This document shows, piece after piece, positions 1 through 11,032 of a DNA stretch of 34,408 bases. Positions within the stretch are counted from its first letter, which is position 1, and the number at the start of each line of letters is the position of its first letter. Under the pieces are notes generated by a model. The model was not told where the DNA came from. It was given only the letters and a program-made list of their open reading frames with translations, and did no database searches. A program made the position numbers and the translations under genes. Source of the stretch: Phytophthora quininea (lineage: Eukaryota; Oomycota; Peronosporomycetes; Peronosporales; Peronosporaceae); the NCBI GenBank assembly GCA_011947345.1, contig JAAVTG010001048.1:1-34408 (forward strand), read 5' to 3'.

Positions 1-1901
1 GGGCCAAAACGTGTGGAAAAGGTTGAATAGCAAGCCTTTGATGTGCGAGCCGTCGTGATCCTGGTCCGTCATAACCACCACGCGGGCATAGCGCAGCTTT
101 TCACGAGCTTCTTCCGAATCGTAGTGCTCATCCATTCGGAGACCAAGAATCGTGCACAGGTGCGCAAACTCGGCGTTCTTCGCTAGCTGGGCAACACTCG
201 CGTCACGTACATTTAACAGCTTTCCACGCAGGGGGAAAACACCGTATTGATCACGGCCAACGACTGCCAAACCTGCAACTGCCAGCGCCTTGGCAGAGTC
301 ACCTTCAGTTAGGATCAGCGAGCACTCTTTAGAACGAGGGCCGCCAGCAAGGTTGGCATCTTCCAGTTTCGGCACGTTCGACGACTTTTCGAGCGGGTAG
401 ACGACTTTTCTTTAGCAGCGCCGCACGTTGTCTTGCGCGAGCATTTTGCACGACGCGCTCTACAATACCAGAGTCCGCGATCACTTGCTTCAACAATCTA
501 TCAGAGAGCGCACAGGTCGAGCCATACGTCGGCGGTCTCGACGACATGTACTCCTTCATTTGGGAGTCGAACGTGGGGTTCTCGATCTGGCAGTTAATGA
601 AAAGTGCCATGTGTGGCTTCACCTGTGCAGTACTGACCGAAAGCTCCGGGTACTTTCGGTTCACAAACTCCGCAATACGTCGGCAAATTTGATCGCCCAC
701 GTAGCCAACGTGGCTACCACCGCGGAGTGCCGACATGCCATTCACGAAGCTGACCTGCACAAAGCCCACATCGGATGGAAGCACACCGATCTCCCATCGT
801 TTGTTCACACGCGAATAAATGTAATCCAGACCCGCTGAAATCTCGTCTTCGCCATCCTTCGCTGCTTTTGACGTCTTTGCTGGTGCTGGGGTCGAAGTCG
901 AATGACGGAACGCCTCGATATACGACTCGAAGCCAGAAATGGGCACTTTTTTGCCGTTTAGCGTGACCTGCACGTCCGAAAGGCACCCAGCCACATCAAA
1001 CACCCGTTTCTTCAAGACCCGCGCCATACTGGTCGTGAGTTTCTCCATCTCGAACTTTTCCAAATCCGGAGAGAATGAAACCTTGGTGAAATCCTTGCCT
1101 TTGTACTCTGTAATCTCCGGTTCTCCGCGCTCTTGCATGTTGTTCCGCCACACCTGTTTGTACCTTTTTCTACCGACGAATCTCCTGTTTCCACCACAAA
1201 TTCCTTGCTAAAGATGTTGGTCAGCTTGGCTCCATATCCGTGTCTCCCGCCAGTCAATCGCGCGTTCGAGTCGTCAAAATTCGATCCGGTAAGCAGGTGG
1301 CCCAGCACCAACTCGGGCACGTAGACCTTCTCCGTTTTGTGGAATTTGACAGGGATGCCTTTGCCGTCGTTGTAGACCGAGATCCACGGTCTGTGTTCAT
1401 TGCTCTTATCCCCTGACTCGATGACCACATCTAACCGCCGCATGCTCGGGTCCCGGACCTTGTTGTCCACTGCGTTGACGATAATCTCGTCAAAGATCTT
1501 GTACAGCGCTGGGACATACTCGACTGCCTGCTGCTTCATGCGCAGCACGTCGTCCTTGGAGCTGTCGCTGGGCACCATCCACATGGTGTCCTTGGTGGCC
1601 TCCACCGAGCCAATGTACATACCTGGACGCAACAAAACATGCTCCAGCGGAGTCTTTTCTGGTAGATGCTCTCCACGCTCTTGTTCAGAGTGGCAGCACT
1701 GAAATGTCGACCATGACAAAACAGGAGTCCGTTGTGGCGTCTAATAGGCGGCGATTTGGGGCTGATATCCGCAGAGTTGAGCAGCGGCATTGCATCAGTA
1801 GACCGAGGAGCCGCTTGCAATTGTGCTGCTGCCGTGGTTGTCGGCCCACGCGCAGTATTGACGCCGCGCACGAGCCGCCAGCGAGCAGCTCCGCGCCACA
1901 T
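1..1901 (-). CDS. TOP2: DNA topoisomerase II, N-terminal part (runs off left edge)
   Basis: Type IIA topoisomerase, which passes one DNA duplex through another using ATP in the nucleus. In protein order I see the GHKL ATPase motifs (EIIVNAVDN, YNDGKGIPV, TGGRHGYGAKLTNIFS), the transducer with FDSQMKEYM where the QTK loop normally lies, then the TOPRIM motifs LILTEGDSAKALAVAGL and MTDQDHDGSHIKG. The active-site tyrosine domain lies beyond position 1. The frame breaks four times, each at a short T run on the plus strand (386-389, 406-409, 1166-1170, 1655-1658). One added base at each gives 635 whole codons and the expected family sequence, so base-calling error is likelier than decay. The ATG at 1899-1901 gives an Arg-rich, acid-free start (MWRGAARWRLVRG) resembling a mitochondrial presequence; a later start is possible. 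Family assignment is certain, the exact start is not. Confidence 0.93.
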
Positions 1902-1934
1902 GATCAGTACCCGTTCTTATAGTGACTTTGAATT

Positions 1935-2007
1935 GTTCTTGTAACGAGATGTCACTCTTCCTTTCATCCTCCGGCCACTGGTGTCAGTGACATCTCGTTA
2001 CAAGAAC
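1935..2007. repeat. Perfect 22-bp inverted repeat with 29-nt loop
   Basis: Positions 1935-1956 and 1986-2007 are exact reverse complements. They lie between the divergent topoisomerase II and transposase-derived genes and end 4 nt before the ATG at 2012. The pair could form a hairpin in the 5' leader, be a dyad operator, or be the remains of two transposon ends. I found no third copy near the end of the transposase gene. Confidence 0.85.
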
Positions 2008-2011
2008 ACTA

Positions 2012-4102
2012 ATGGACGTCAAGCGCAAGCCCGTGTCGGACGCTCCGGCGCTCGGCAAGCGCGCCGCAGAGGACGCCACTGCGCTCTCCGACGCCTCCAA
2101 GAAGCGCGGACGCAAGATCAAGCTCAGCAGCCAGACCATCGACGCAGAAAACCCATCAAGCTCCAACAAGACGGCGTCGAGGCCTTTGCGGCTCCACAGC
2201 AGCCTCTATGGACGCCTCTCTGGCGGAGACTGTGCCGCAGGAGATGGTGCTGACCGCAGAGAGCTCTGTCCCAGTAGAAGCGCACATGATAGTGGAAGGA
2301 ATGCCGCCTCCGCCCCCACCAGCAAAGCCTCGCAAAGGACGGCGAGTGCGGAAGACCAACCTGGAGAAGATGGAGATCTTGCACTTTGTGGACCAAGGAG
2401 GCTCCCAGGGAGCTGCTGCAGAGAAGTTTGGCGTCTCGAGAACGGCTGTGACAAAAATGGTCAAGGAGCGAGCTGCCATTGCGTCGCAGGCGTTGGTGGA
2501 GAGCTCCACTAGCAGCAGGAAAGTGCTGCAGTATCAGCACAAACTGAGTGTCATTGAAGACATGCTGTACAAGTGGCAGATGCAGGTGGAGCTGGACACG
2601 CCGACGCTCAAAATCACGGGAGACCTGCTGCAGTCCAAAGCAATGGAGTTCCGCAATAAAATCCTGGCGGATTACAGCAGCGAGCTGCCGGAGGAGATCG
2701 TGCTGTCGCTCACAGACTTCAAGGCGTCCAATGGATGGCTGCATCGGTATATGCAGCGACGCAGTATTCGCTCCTTCCCAAGCAGCACGAGGCCGCAGCG
2801 ATGGCGGAAGCTGGAGAGGCATTGGATAGAGCAAGCAGCGAGGAGAGGGTCAAGCGGATACGCGACTTGCTGATGGCTGTGCCGCTCGCCTGCGTTTGGA
2901 ACTTGGACCAGCTTACTCTCCGTTACCGCACGACGTCAGCACGGCTAGACCTGACGGTCAATTTGGATGCACGCAGTCACGACCGCATTTCGGTTGCTAC
3001 GGCGGTGAGCGGGACAGGAGAGAAGTTGCGGCTGCAGGTGGTTGGGAAAGACCCGAACCCAGCGTCATTGAAGGACGTGGACACGCTAGCAACGTTTGGA
3101 ATTCAGTATCGAGATCACTGTCGCGCAACGCACGACTCGCACGCGATTATAGACCTCATCCAGGCGATGAATCTGGAGGCCAAGGCCAGGAAAGAAGTCT
3201 GGTATTTAATTCTGGACAGCTCCACAGCCCACGTAGCTGCTGCGCACGCGCTGAATCCGTCTGGCTCACATCAGAATGGCTTCCGGTTTGAAGATATGGT
3301 ATTATTTTTCTTGCCGCCCGGTTCTGCAAGCAACGCCCAGCCGCTCCACCACGACATCTTTCGGTCGTTCAGGCTGCGCTTTCGCCACGAGATGCTGCAG
3401 ACATTAGTTTACGAGTACGAGCAATCGACGAAGAGTTCATTGCTGAACGGGGACCTACGTCCAACGATGCGACTGTATTTGACGTCCACGCGCACACACC
3501 TCCGAAACACGCTGAGCTGGCTTCAGAAGGCATGGGAAACGATCCCCACAGCAGTCATCCTCCAGGCATGGTCAAGTTGCTTGAATGCGCCGGTGAGCGT
3601 TATCCCCGATGACGAGGAAACAGCAACAGCTCTTATCAGAGAAAGCGACAATGAGCTGGAGATGTATACTGCACTTCTTTCGGCGCTAACGAAAGCGTCA
3701 GCCCTGCAGAAGGCGATGGGGCTAGATGCGATTAACGAGCCTGAGCAGCTCATGGTACAGCTACTAGAGTTTGACAAGTCCGAAGCCAATGGCTCAGACG
3801 AGTTCGCCAAGGACGACGAGATCGTCGTTGAGAGCTTGTCAGCGCAGGGGCTGCTCCGTGACGGCCAGCGAGTGCTAGAAAGCGTTGCCAAGGTCGAGGT
3901 TCCTCCGATTCCCTCAGTGGCCGATGCCAGTTCCGAAGTGGCCCGACTGCTTCACTTTGTGGCACAGAACAACGACACAATTCTGACGTTAGCGGAGCGA
4001 CGAACGGGGCGTGCAAACTTGCTCATCTTGCAGCGTCTGCTTCTGAAAGCTCGCGAGAGGGAACGTGAACGTGATCAGAGCGCAACAGACTTCACCGTAT
4101 AG
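2012..4102 (+). CDS. pogo/Tigger-type transposase-derived protein (likely domesticated)
   Basis: About 697 aa once three single-base breaks are bridged: near 2152 (C run), near 2205, and near 2779 (C run). The N-terminus is basic (KKRGRKIKL). A Psq/CENP-B-type helix-turn-helix follows (EKMEILHFVDQGGSQGAAAE then KFGVSRTAVTKMVKER). A second, Tc5/CENP-B-type DNA-binding domain ends in FKASNGWLHRYMQRRS. The remainder is DDE-like. VWNLDQLTLRYRT matches the first-Asp strand and LILDSSTAHV the second. LPPGSASNAQPLHHDIFRSF matches the third, but the usual PLDQG Asp is His, with an Asp two residues on. Asn after the second Asp is Ser. The single long gene, no terminal repeats at both ends and altered triad suggest a host DNA-binding protein rather than an active transposase; this is inference. 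An AATAAA-like signal lies about 20 nt after the stop. It is convergent with the next gene. Confidence 0.8.
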
Positions 4103-4172
4103 AGACACAGCTCCTGAAAAATAAATACGGGCTTCCTGTTAGTGAACAACTACTGCACTACTGCTGTCCCTC

Positions 4173-7100
4173 TCAGCTCTCGGCGGGATCGCTCGTGTCG
4201 TTGCTGCCAGCCGTACTCTTATGGAGGACTGGGGCCGAGCTAATCCTCGTCACACCCTTCGCGGTGCCACCGTTTGTGATCGGCGGCAACTTTTTGCTGT
4301 TGGAAGCGCGCGATGGACTCGATTCCATGCCTCCTGAGCGACCAGCCCACTCGGCCTCTTTGCGCGCCTGCCGTTTAGCTTCCTCCTGTCGCTTTTTGCG
4401 CTCGAGGGCGAGCCGTTCGCGTTGGCGCTTCAATGCTGTGGCAGACAGAGGGCGGCGCGAAAACAAGCGGTTGCTGCTGTCTCGATCTGCAGATGCCTTG
4501 CCAGGCCCACCCTCGCTAGTGATCCCATTTAGCTTCAACTTCAGGGAACTGGTTGGTCCCGCTGCTGCTGTCGAGCCCTGCATGCTACCAACTGTAACGC
4601 GAGGATCGTCAGCAAAATCAATGAGGAGACTTGTGCTGGCACTGCCAGTGTCTGTCTCACTTGCTCACGGACATCAACAACGCACACAGTTTCGACGCCG
4701 ATAAGAGACGCATGGCCAGCGCCTGAGCTCCCGAGCGTTGCGGTGCTCGATATCTGAGCATTCACCATAGCCGCTTGGGTCGCTGGCGACGTTGTACCAA
4801 GCGCCTCGATTTTGCCGCCAGCGTGAACGTACACGTGTTTGATCCGCTCGTTGCGCTCGAGTGCTTCTGCCAAGACCTTGATGCCGTCTTTCCCGATGTG
4901 GTTGTTTCGCAAGTCAACTTGTCGGAGTCGGCACGTCGAGATGCAGAGCACAGCAGCAATTGCACGAGCTCCTTCGTTCGAAATCGAGTTGCCACGTAGT
5001 TGCAGTTCGCGCACATTTGTCGCGTTGCGGAGGAGAGCTGCGACAGCGTGGACTTCTTCGTCGCCAACGCCGCTTTCGGGGAGTTTGAGGATCCCGGCGG
5101 ACAAGCTGCGGTCGTCAACAGCATCAGTCGGCACTACCAACGCCCGAGATTTGACCTCGTGCACGTAACGCAGCAGCGTCTTGCGCTTTGCGTCCTCCTC
5201 GATCGTCAGTCGCTCCTGCATCCAGCGAGTCTTGCGGGTCAGGTGTGTAATCTGATCTTCCTTCGCCACGAGCTGCTCGTTGGCATTTGCCACCGTGTCT
5301 TCGCTAGCTAAGATGGTGGTGAGCAGGGCGGAAATGCGTTCCACAAGCAGCTGCTTGGTGTTTAAACTCTTCTGAGCGCGTTTGAGGATGGCGTTGATGC
5401 CGAGCCGCTCGAGAAAGTCGACAGCTTGCTGTTGAGCCTTCGGCGAGAAGTTGGTTCGCTTCGCTTTGATGAGCAGCAGACCGCCTTGAGAGGAGCGGCA
5501 TTCAACGAAGAAGCGTCCGTTTGCTGCCACCGCTGCGTCATCCGGGTGGGTAGGCTCCTGGTTCCCGCGATGGTGGCCTTCGTGCTGGTTGTCGACGTCT
5601 CCTGTGGTCATGGGAATGCCCGACTGCTCCATTGCCAGCGATATCTCGGCCATTTTCTTTTGTGTGGCCTCAAACTTGATGCCTTGAGCGTCCAACTCAT
5701 CCTGTTTGCAGCGTAATGCCTCGGTTACTACGCGGTTGCTTTCTGCAGTTGCATGTAGCTTCTGCGCGAGCTCGGCGCTTTTTCCTGCAAGGTGGTGAGC
5801 TGAGCTTGCAGCTTCTTCATCTCCTCTTTGCTCACGATTTTGGCCTCCTCGTCCGCCTGCATCTTGTTGAGTAAGAAGGCCACACGTGAACTCATGGTCT
5901 TGACTTTCTCCTCGAGTTGTTTGCGTTCGTCGGCCTCCTTCAGCTTGGCCTTCACCTCGTCACTGCAGCGCAAGGATAGCTGCGCATTGTGCTTCTTGAG
6001 CGCTTGGAGCTGTTCGAGCAGCACTTTCTTGTCCAGTTCCGACTTGACGCGAGCTTTGCCTTCCTGCGTCCCTTCCTTCAGCAGTCGAGCGTTCTTCTTC
6101 TTGAGAGCGAGCAGCTCCACCTCCTTCTGTTTGAGGCCGTCAATGGCTTTGGTTTTGCCCAGCTCGGCCAACTTGAGTCGCTCCAGCAGTTGGAAGACCT
6201 TTTCCGCCATCTCTCGCAGTTGATCGGCTGAGTCGCGGTTTTCAGCCTCCATCCTCGAGCGTTCCTGCTCGGCCTTATCGAATCGCGTCTGCAGCTCCTG
6301 CTTGTCGCGTTGGAGGTTCCCATTCTCGATGAAGAAGTTTTTGTTGGCGTCAATCTGCGCTCGTTTGGCCTTAGCTTCCAGCTGCACCTGCGTTTCCAGC
6401 TCTTGGTTTCGAGCATGCAGCTTCCGTGCCTTCTCCTCAGCTGAAGCGAGCTGGTCGTCGCTTTGCCGCTTGGCTTCTTCAAGCTGCTGAAGCTTTTCAA
6501 GAAGCTGGTACTGCTTCTCCTTGCGAACACGAAGCTGCTCCTGTAGCGCTTCCAACTCCACCTGCGTTTTCATCTTCATCTCGACGTTGCACGCTCGTAG
6601 TTGGTCGCTCTCGTTTCGCAGCAAACGAACTTCCTCCGCTCGCATTTGGCCCTCTCGGGTGGCTCGTGTAGCGATCTCCTCGTGGGTTTTGGCGGACGCA
6701 AGCAGAGAAGCGTAGCGCGTCTCCAGTGCTTCCAGATCACTTTTCAATTGCGTCGTTCTCGTCGCCAACGACGAACTCTGAGCTTCCTCATGTTCCAGCA
6801 GACGGAGAAGCTCCGTATTATGGTCCGTTAACACCCGCACTTGAGTCTCTCGCTCTTCGATGCCAGTCTGCAATGAAACTCGTCAGCTTCCAGCCTCTGT
6901 GATCGATCGTTTTGTGCCCTACCTGCGCCTTCATGAGGGTCGTCTCGGCGGCGCGCGCTTTGCTCTGCAGCTCAAAGTTCTGGTCGCGCAGACTGCGGTT
7001 CTCCTCCTCGAGACGCAGCTTGAGCATCTTGAGCGACCCGATCTCGTCGTCCATGGCGTTGAGCGACGTCAGCAGCTGCGAGTTCTGGCTGCCCAGGATG

Positions 7101-7216
7101 CGCATCTGCTCGTCCTTCATGGCCAGCGCCTCGGCCGCCCGCGTCTCCTTGTTGCCCTTCTGCGCCATCGAGGACACCACGCTCGACGCATCCGTCCGTG
7201 GCGGGGACTGGCTCAT
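4173..7216 (-). CDS. Long coiled-coil protein with C-terminal leucine-rich repeats
   Basis: Two exons, about 996 aa. The ATG at 7214-7216 opens a Ser-rich tip (MSQSPPRTDASSVVSSMAQK). Some 500 residues of heptad-rich, Glu/Lys/Gln/Leu-rich coiled coil follow. Later comes a ribonuclease-inhibitor-type LRR block (VRELQLRGNSISNEGARAIA, LRQVDLRNNHIGKDGIKVLA), then a basic, Ser-rich tail with a short Arg/Lys/Glu helix (RQRERLALERKKRQEEAKRQ). Two frame breaks need one added base each: a T5 run at 5779-5783 and TT at 4661-4662. With these the reading runs KSAELAQKLHATAESN and VDVREQSETDTGSASTS. The single intron is at 6868-6922. Such coiled-coil/LRR fusions are often cytoskeletal or flagellar in protists, but I do not recognise the family and give no function. 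The downstream gene converges on it; its upstream neighbour ZF1 is divergent. Confidence 0.82.
6868..6922 (-). other. 55-nt GT-AG intron in the coiled-coil/LRR gene
   Basis: On the minus strand the donor reads CAG|GTAGGG and the acceptor CATTGCAG|ACTGG. Removal joins LMKAQ to TGIEERE in phase 0. Without splicing, the frame leaves the heptad pattern at once. Confidence 0.85.
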
Positions 7217-7680
7217 TGTGTCGAGATGCCGTCAAGCAACAATGCCCCGCCCAGAGAGAGCGAGCTCTCCATGCTAATCTTAGCTGTGGCTAAACTTGTC
7301 CAAATTGCATTCGCACAGCAAAATCTTCTCCTCGATTTGCTGACTCGGCCGAGCAGCTTGCTGATCCCGGCTGGCGAGGTCACGTGACAGACAAGTTGAA
7401 CCGAGCGAAATCGAGAAGAAGGGATGATGCTCCTGTGGACCTCCTGCTGTTCGTCGCAAGCGAGCAAGGCCGAGCCGTTCGTGTCGCGCTGATCGCTGGC
7501 ATGTCTTACGGGAGCGCCTGCCTCATTTGCGCCGGGAAACCTGTTGCCGTGGAGTGGATTCGTGCGCGCGTGTGTGTGTGCAAGCGCTCGGGTTTTTCCG
7601 CTTGGTGGACATCTAAGACTTTCTTCACCCACGAACTGCAGGGCGATTGCAATGGCACATGACAATGACAGTGAAAGTAT
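7217..7680. other. Divergent intergenic region
   Basis: Shared upstream region of the coiled-coil/LRR gene (minus) and ZF1 (plus). A GTGTGTGTG run lies near 7570. I see no convincing gene here; the initiator for ZF1 is at its right edge. Confidence 0.5.
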
Positions 7681-7697
7681 CCATTCGTCAATTTGCC
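7681..7697 (+). promoter_or_regulatory. Oomycete INR/FPR-like initiator of ZF1
   Basis: CCATTCGTCAATTTGCC fits the oomycete core-promoter pattern (YCAYTYY, short gap, then CAWTTT). It ends 4 nt before the ATG at 7702, implying a very short leader and supporting that start. Confidence 0.6.
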
Positions 7698-7701
7698 AGC
7701 A

Positions 7702-8374
7702 ATGAACGCAACGCCAGCAGTGTCACCGTCTAGCAGCGCTAGCAGTGGCGATGAGGAGCGTCGATTCTGCTGCCCCGACGAGCGCTGCGGGCGCCGATTC
7801 AACCGCAAGTACACGCTGAACGAGCACATGAAGACCCACACGGGCGCGAGACCGCACGTCTGCCGGGCACCAGCCTGCAGCAAACGGTTCGCCACCTCCA
7901 GCAACCTCTCGAGACATGCGTCTGCACGGTCCGCTGCCGCTCATCCGCTGCCCGCAGGCCGACTGCACTCGCACGTTCCTGAGCGACATCCAGCTGACCA
8001 AACACCTCAAGCAGCACGACCTACCACGGGAGCATCCCTGCAAGATCGCAGGCTGCACCAAGACGTTCAGCACTACGGGCAACCTCAACCGCCACATCAG
8101 GAACCACCACAAGGACTGGAAGCAGAGCAAATCGCGAGTCCCGAAAAGCCAAAGCTTTTCGCCAGTCTCGCTGCACAACAAAGTCGCCGCCGAGGCAGCC
8201 AGCAGCGCGTCAACTAAGGCCAGTCCGGCGAGTGTCGACCAGCGATATCGGGAAGAATCGAGCCCAGGAATCAGATTACCTAGCGAACCAGTCCCCGCTC
8301 CGTTGGAAACACCCAGCAGCGAGCCCTGGAGCACCGAAATGTTGGACATCTTGGGCCAGATCCTGCTCGAGTGA
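7702..8374 (+). CDS. C2H2 zinc-finger protein ZF1
   Basis: Four tandem C-x4-C-x12-H-x3/4-H fingers. Finger 1 has helix RKYTLNEH, finger 2 reads TSSNLSRH, finger 3 has the divergent core FLSDIQLTKH, and finger 4 reads STTGNLNRH. The linker HTGARPHVC after finger 1 is close to the canonical HTGE(K/R)P form. The tail holds SPASVDQRY, a variant of the family SPTSAEQW motif, and ends with EPWSTEMLDILGQILLE, the family's acidic/hydrophobic C-terminal motif. The frame breaks near 7914, where two bases are missing between LSR and MRLHG; with them the product is 224 aa. ZF1 and ZF2 form a subgroup by finger 3 and by ending right after the C-terminal motif. Likely a nuclear DNA-binding regulator; targets unknown. 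Confidence 0.85.
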
Positions 8375-9221
8375 TGTAACCACCGTGAAGTTGAGTATCG
8401 TATGTGCTTTGGCCGTCTCCAAACCAATTGTCTTTGGTATTCCGTCGACTACTTAGTGAAAAAGTAAAGAGTAGCTACCGGTGTCATCACATTGTTTTTG
8501 CTGTTCGAAAAAAGAGAGATGTTCCAGGCATGGTGTGCTGGATTTCCCTCTATTTCTCCATTCAAATTGCACTCACCATTGCAGCACTGACGCTGAAAAA
8601 GATGTATACAGGCAGTAGCCAGCCCGAAACGCGCGTTGGCGGCGGTGGCGGGGTGGATCTTTGACAAGTGCCTTTCAACATTTTCTGCATTACGCTAACA
8701 ATTTTGCTGACATGAACACACGCGCAGGGAGCAAACGGCTCGATTTTCTGATTGTTTCCCTCCCCATCCGGTAAGCAGGTCGCGTACACGGCGCACAGCA
8801 TCACATTACGCCCCCGCAAATTCTACCGGATTCAGTGTGCAGTCGGTTCACCCTCGAGGTGTCTCTGTCGACATGCTACAGCGCGCGATCTGCCCGTCTC
8901 GACATGAAAGTCGAGTGAGCGTGCTCCGGTGTTTGCACTGTCCAAGTTGGCGCCAGCTGGGAGCCCAACGGGAGGGGCGAATCGTCTTGCCCGGTTGTTT
9001 GTGGCCTTGATTTGATGAGCTGAGGTAGCTCGGCTAAGACATCGCGCACATAGCCCCCGCGAGCGGCATTTCCCACGGCATGACGAGCGCGCAAATCGGC
9101 GCCGCTACGCTCCGTATGACAGCCATCACGCTGCACTTGTCCAGCGCAAGCATCCGCCCACGGACATGGTCTCCGTTTACCAGCCGGGTGGGTACGGGCA
9201 GCACCACGACAGGAACACTCG
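8375..9221 (+). other. Intergenic region between ZF1 and ZF2
   Basis: About 0.85 kb without a credible gene. A short G-rich stretch (ggcggtggcggggtgg) lies near 8640. Open frames here are short, and I see no motifs or compositional sign of coding. Confidence 0.45.
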
Positions 9222-9240
9222 GCTCATTCCCCAACTTGCC
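9222..9240 (+). promoter_or_regulatory. Oomycete INR/FPR-like initiator of ZF2
   Basis: GCTCATTCCCCAACTTGCC is a close match to GCTCATTYYNCAWTTT. It lies 36 nt before the ATG at 9277, the spacing expected for a short oomycete leader. Confidence 0.65.
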
Positions 9241-9276
9241 ATCGTTCACACAGGTGAACAATAACAGCTACCAGCA

Positions 9277-9949
9277 ATGCAATCGACCTTCGACGTTGAT
9301 CAGATCGTGGCCCCGGTCACGAGCCCCAACTCAAAGCAGGACAGCGGCAGCAGAGCCTTCCAGTGCCCCGACGTGCGCTGCGGACGCCGCTTCAACCGCA
9401 AGTACACGCTCACAGAGCACATGAAGACCCACACGGGCGAGCGTCCGCACGTCTGCCGAGCACGCGGCTGCGGCAAGCGCTTCAGCACTTCAGGCAACTT
9501 GTCGCGCCACATGCGCCTCCACGGCGCCATCGAGCCCGTCCGGTGCCCCGTCGACGGCTGCTCGTGCGCCTTCATGAGCGACATCAAGCTGGCCAAGCAC
9601 ATGAAGACCCACAGCGCGCCGCGGACACACGTGCAAGGTGCCGTCGTGCGGCAAGTCGTTCAGCACTACCGGCAACCTCAACCGCCACCTCAAGAACCAG
9701 CACACGGAGCAGGAGCGCGAGAAGTTCACGGTCACGTCGCTGAGCTCGTTGTGCTTGACGCCGACCAGCCAAAAGTGTCTTTCGTCGTCACACGAGAGCC
9801 CCACGGGCATCGACCAGCAATGGGCCGGCAACGCATGGGAGCTGATCTCCACAGAGGAGGCCGAGCTGCCGTCGCCGTTCGAGACCGCATGCACAGACCC
9901 GTGGAGCCCCGAGATGCTCGACATTCTGTCCTGCATGCTGCTCGACTAG
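9277..9949 (+). CDS. C2H2 zinc-finger protein ZF2
   Basis: Four fingers, starting at FQCPDVRCGRRFNRKYTL. Fingers 2 and 4 carry STSGNLSRH and STTGNLNRH; finger 3 has FMSDIKLAKH, like ZF1. Two bases are missing near 9631, between THxCKV residues, which destroys the first Cys of finger 4 in the literal frame. Restoring them gives 225 codons and a normal finger. The tail keeps SPTGIDQQW and ends DPWSPEMLDILSCMLLD. ZF1 and ZF2 are in the same direction about 0.9 kb apart and are each other's closest relatives here, so they are probably an older tandem duplication. Confidence 0.86.
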
Positions 9950-11031
9950 ATTAGCTCGTCGTGTACAAACTGTAGCAACTAACTTAATGCGAATCGCAAC
10001 AAACAAACAAAAAGCTTTCTCTACACACAACTTGGCAGTCCACAAAGCGCAGCAAGGATGCTAACGGAAGTGCTAGTGTTTGTCTCGACAATAAAGCTGC
10101 TGCTGATCCGGCAACGCTGTGGCCATCACAAGCGTTTAGTCACGTGGAGAAGACCCGAAGTAGCACGACCAACGATCTACGAGGGAACTATGCGAGCCAG
10201 GCTTCGTCTGCGTGGGAAAATTGGGGCCCGCAGTGGCGACCGAGAGGGCTCAAAGGCCAGGTTTTCCGCTTCGCGGCAGGAAGTTGATGCTGCAGGAAGT
10301 TGACGCGTCAACGCGTTTGATGTTCGCGCGCACAAAGCACAAAAGCACAACCGTACTTAATCGCGAAAAATAGGACAGAACCCACAAAACACACAATCTG
10401 TCGGGTATTCACACGAGAGCATCACTTATCTTGAAAATCGTAGGGGGGCGACATTCTACCTCTGTCAGGATTTGCATGAAAGTGACCAGCCGCGCTACGC
10501 ATGGCTGGGCGGCCCTTCGGCTCCTCGTTGTACTCCGCAAAAGATAATATATACTGCCTTGTGTTCTGCCCTCACGCTTTCGGCTTTGGTGGGGGGCTGC
10601 CACGCCGTGACACTGCGGGAACGGGCGCGGTCAGGTTGGTCGTGTCTTGTCTATATTCGAAGATGTCGCCCAGCCCCGTGTGTTTCACAGACCTGGACGT
10701 GTACTCCTCCTGTTTTTGGTTGATCATGCCCACATTGCAGGCGATGGGCCACGCCACATAATTATGCAATCGTACTTGTTGTTGGTATGCAACGCAGCCG
10801 CGCGAAGGCATACTCGCTTCAAGATAACATGAGATATGGTACTAAAATCGTCGCGAAAACCAAGCTGAGGAAGCACGAGCTCTTCCGTTCGAGCTGCCTC
10901 AACGCCATGGACGCCCACCAAGTTCTTCTTCATGATACGAATGTATTTACTGCACAGCGACCTGTTACTTGGGGGCTCACTCACTCCTAACTCTTTCCTA
11001 AATACCTGTTGCCTCTCTCTCTCTCTCTCTC
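9950..11031. other. Convergent intergenic region, ZF2 to ZF3
   Basis: About 1.1 kb downstream of both flanking genes. I see no credible gene. A (CT)10 microsatellite sits at 11013-11032, touching the ZF3 stop codon, so on the ZF3 transcript it would be a (GA) tract at the start of the 3' UTR. Confidence 0.5.
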
Positions 11032-11032
11032 T
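11013..11032. repeat. (CT)10 microsatellite
   Basis: Ten perfect CT units, immediately 3' of ZF3. On the plus strand it precedes TTAG and so mimics a 3' splice site, but no plus-strand exon follows. Confidence 0.9.

Noticed and set aside
7702..9949. Programmed frameshifting as the cause of the broken frames
   Set aside because: Breaks occur at different places and in different directions, in unrelated genes, with no slippery site and structure in common.
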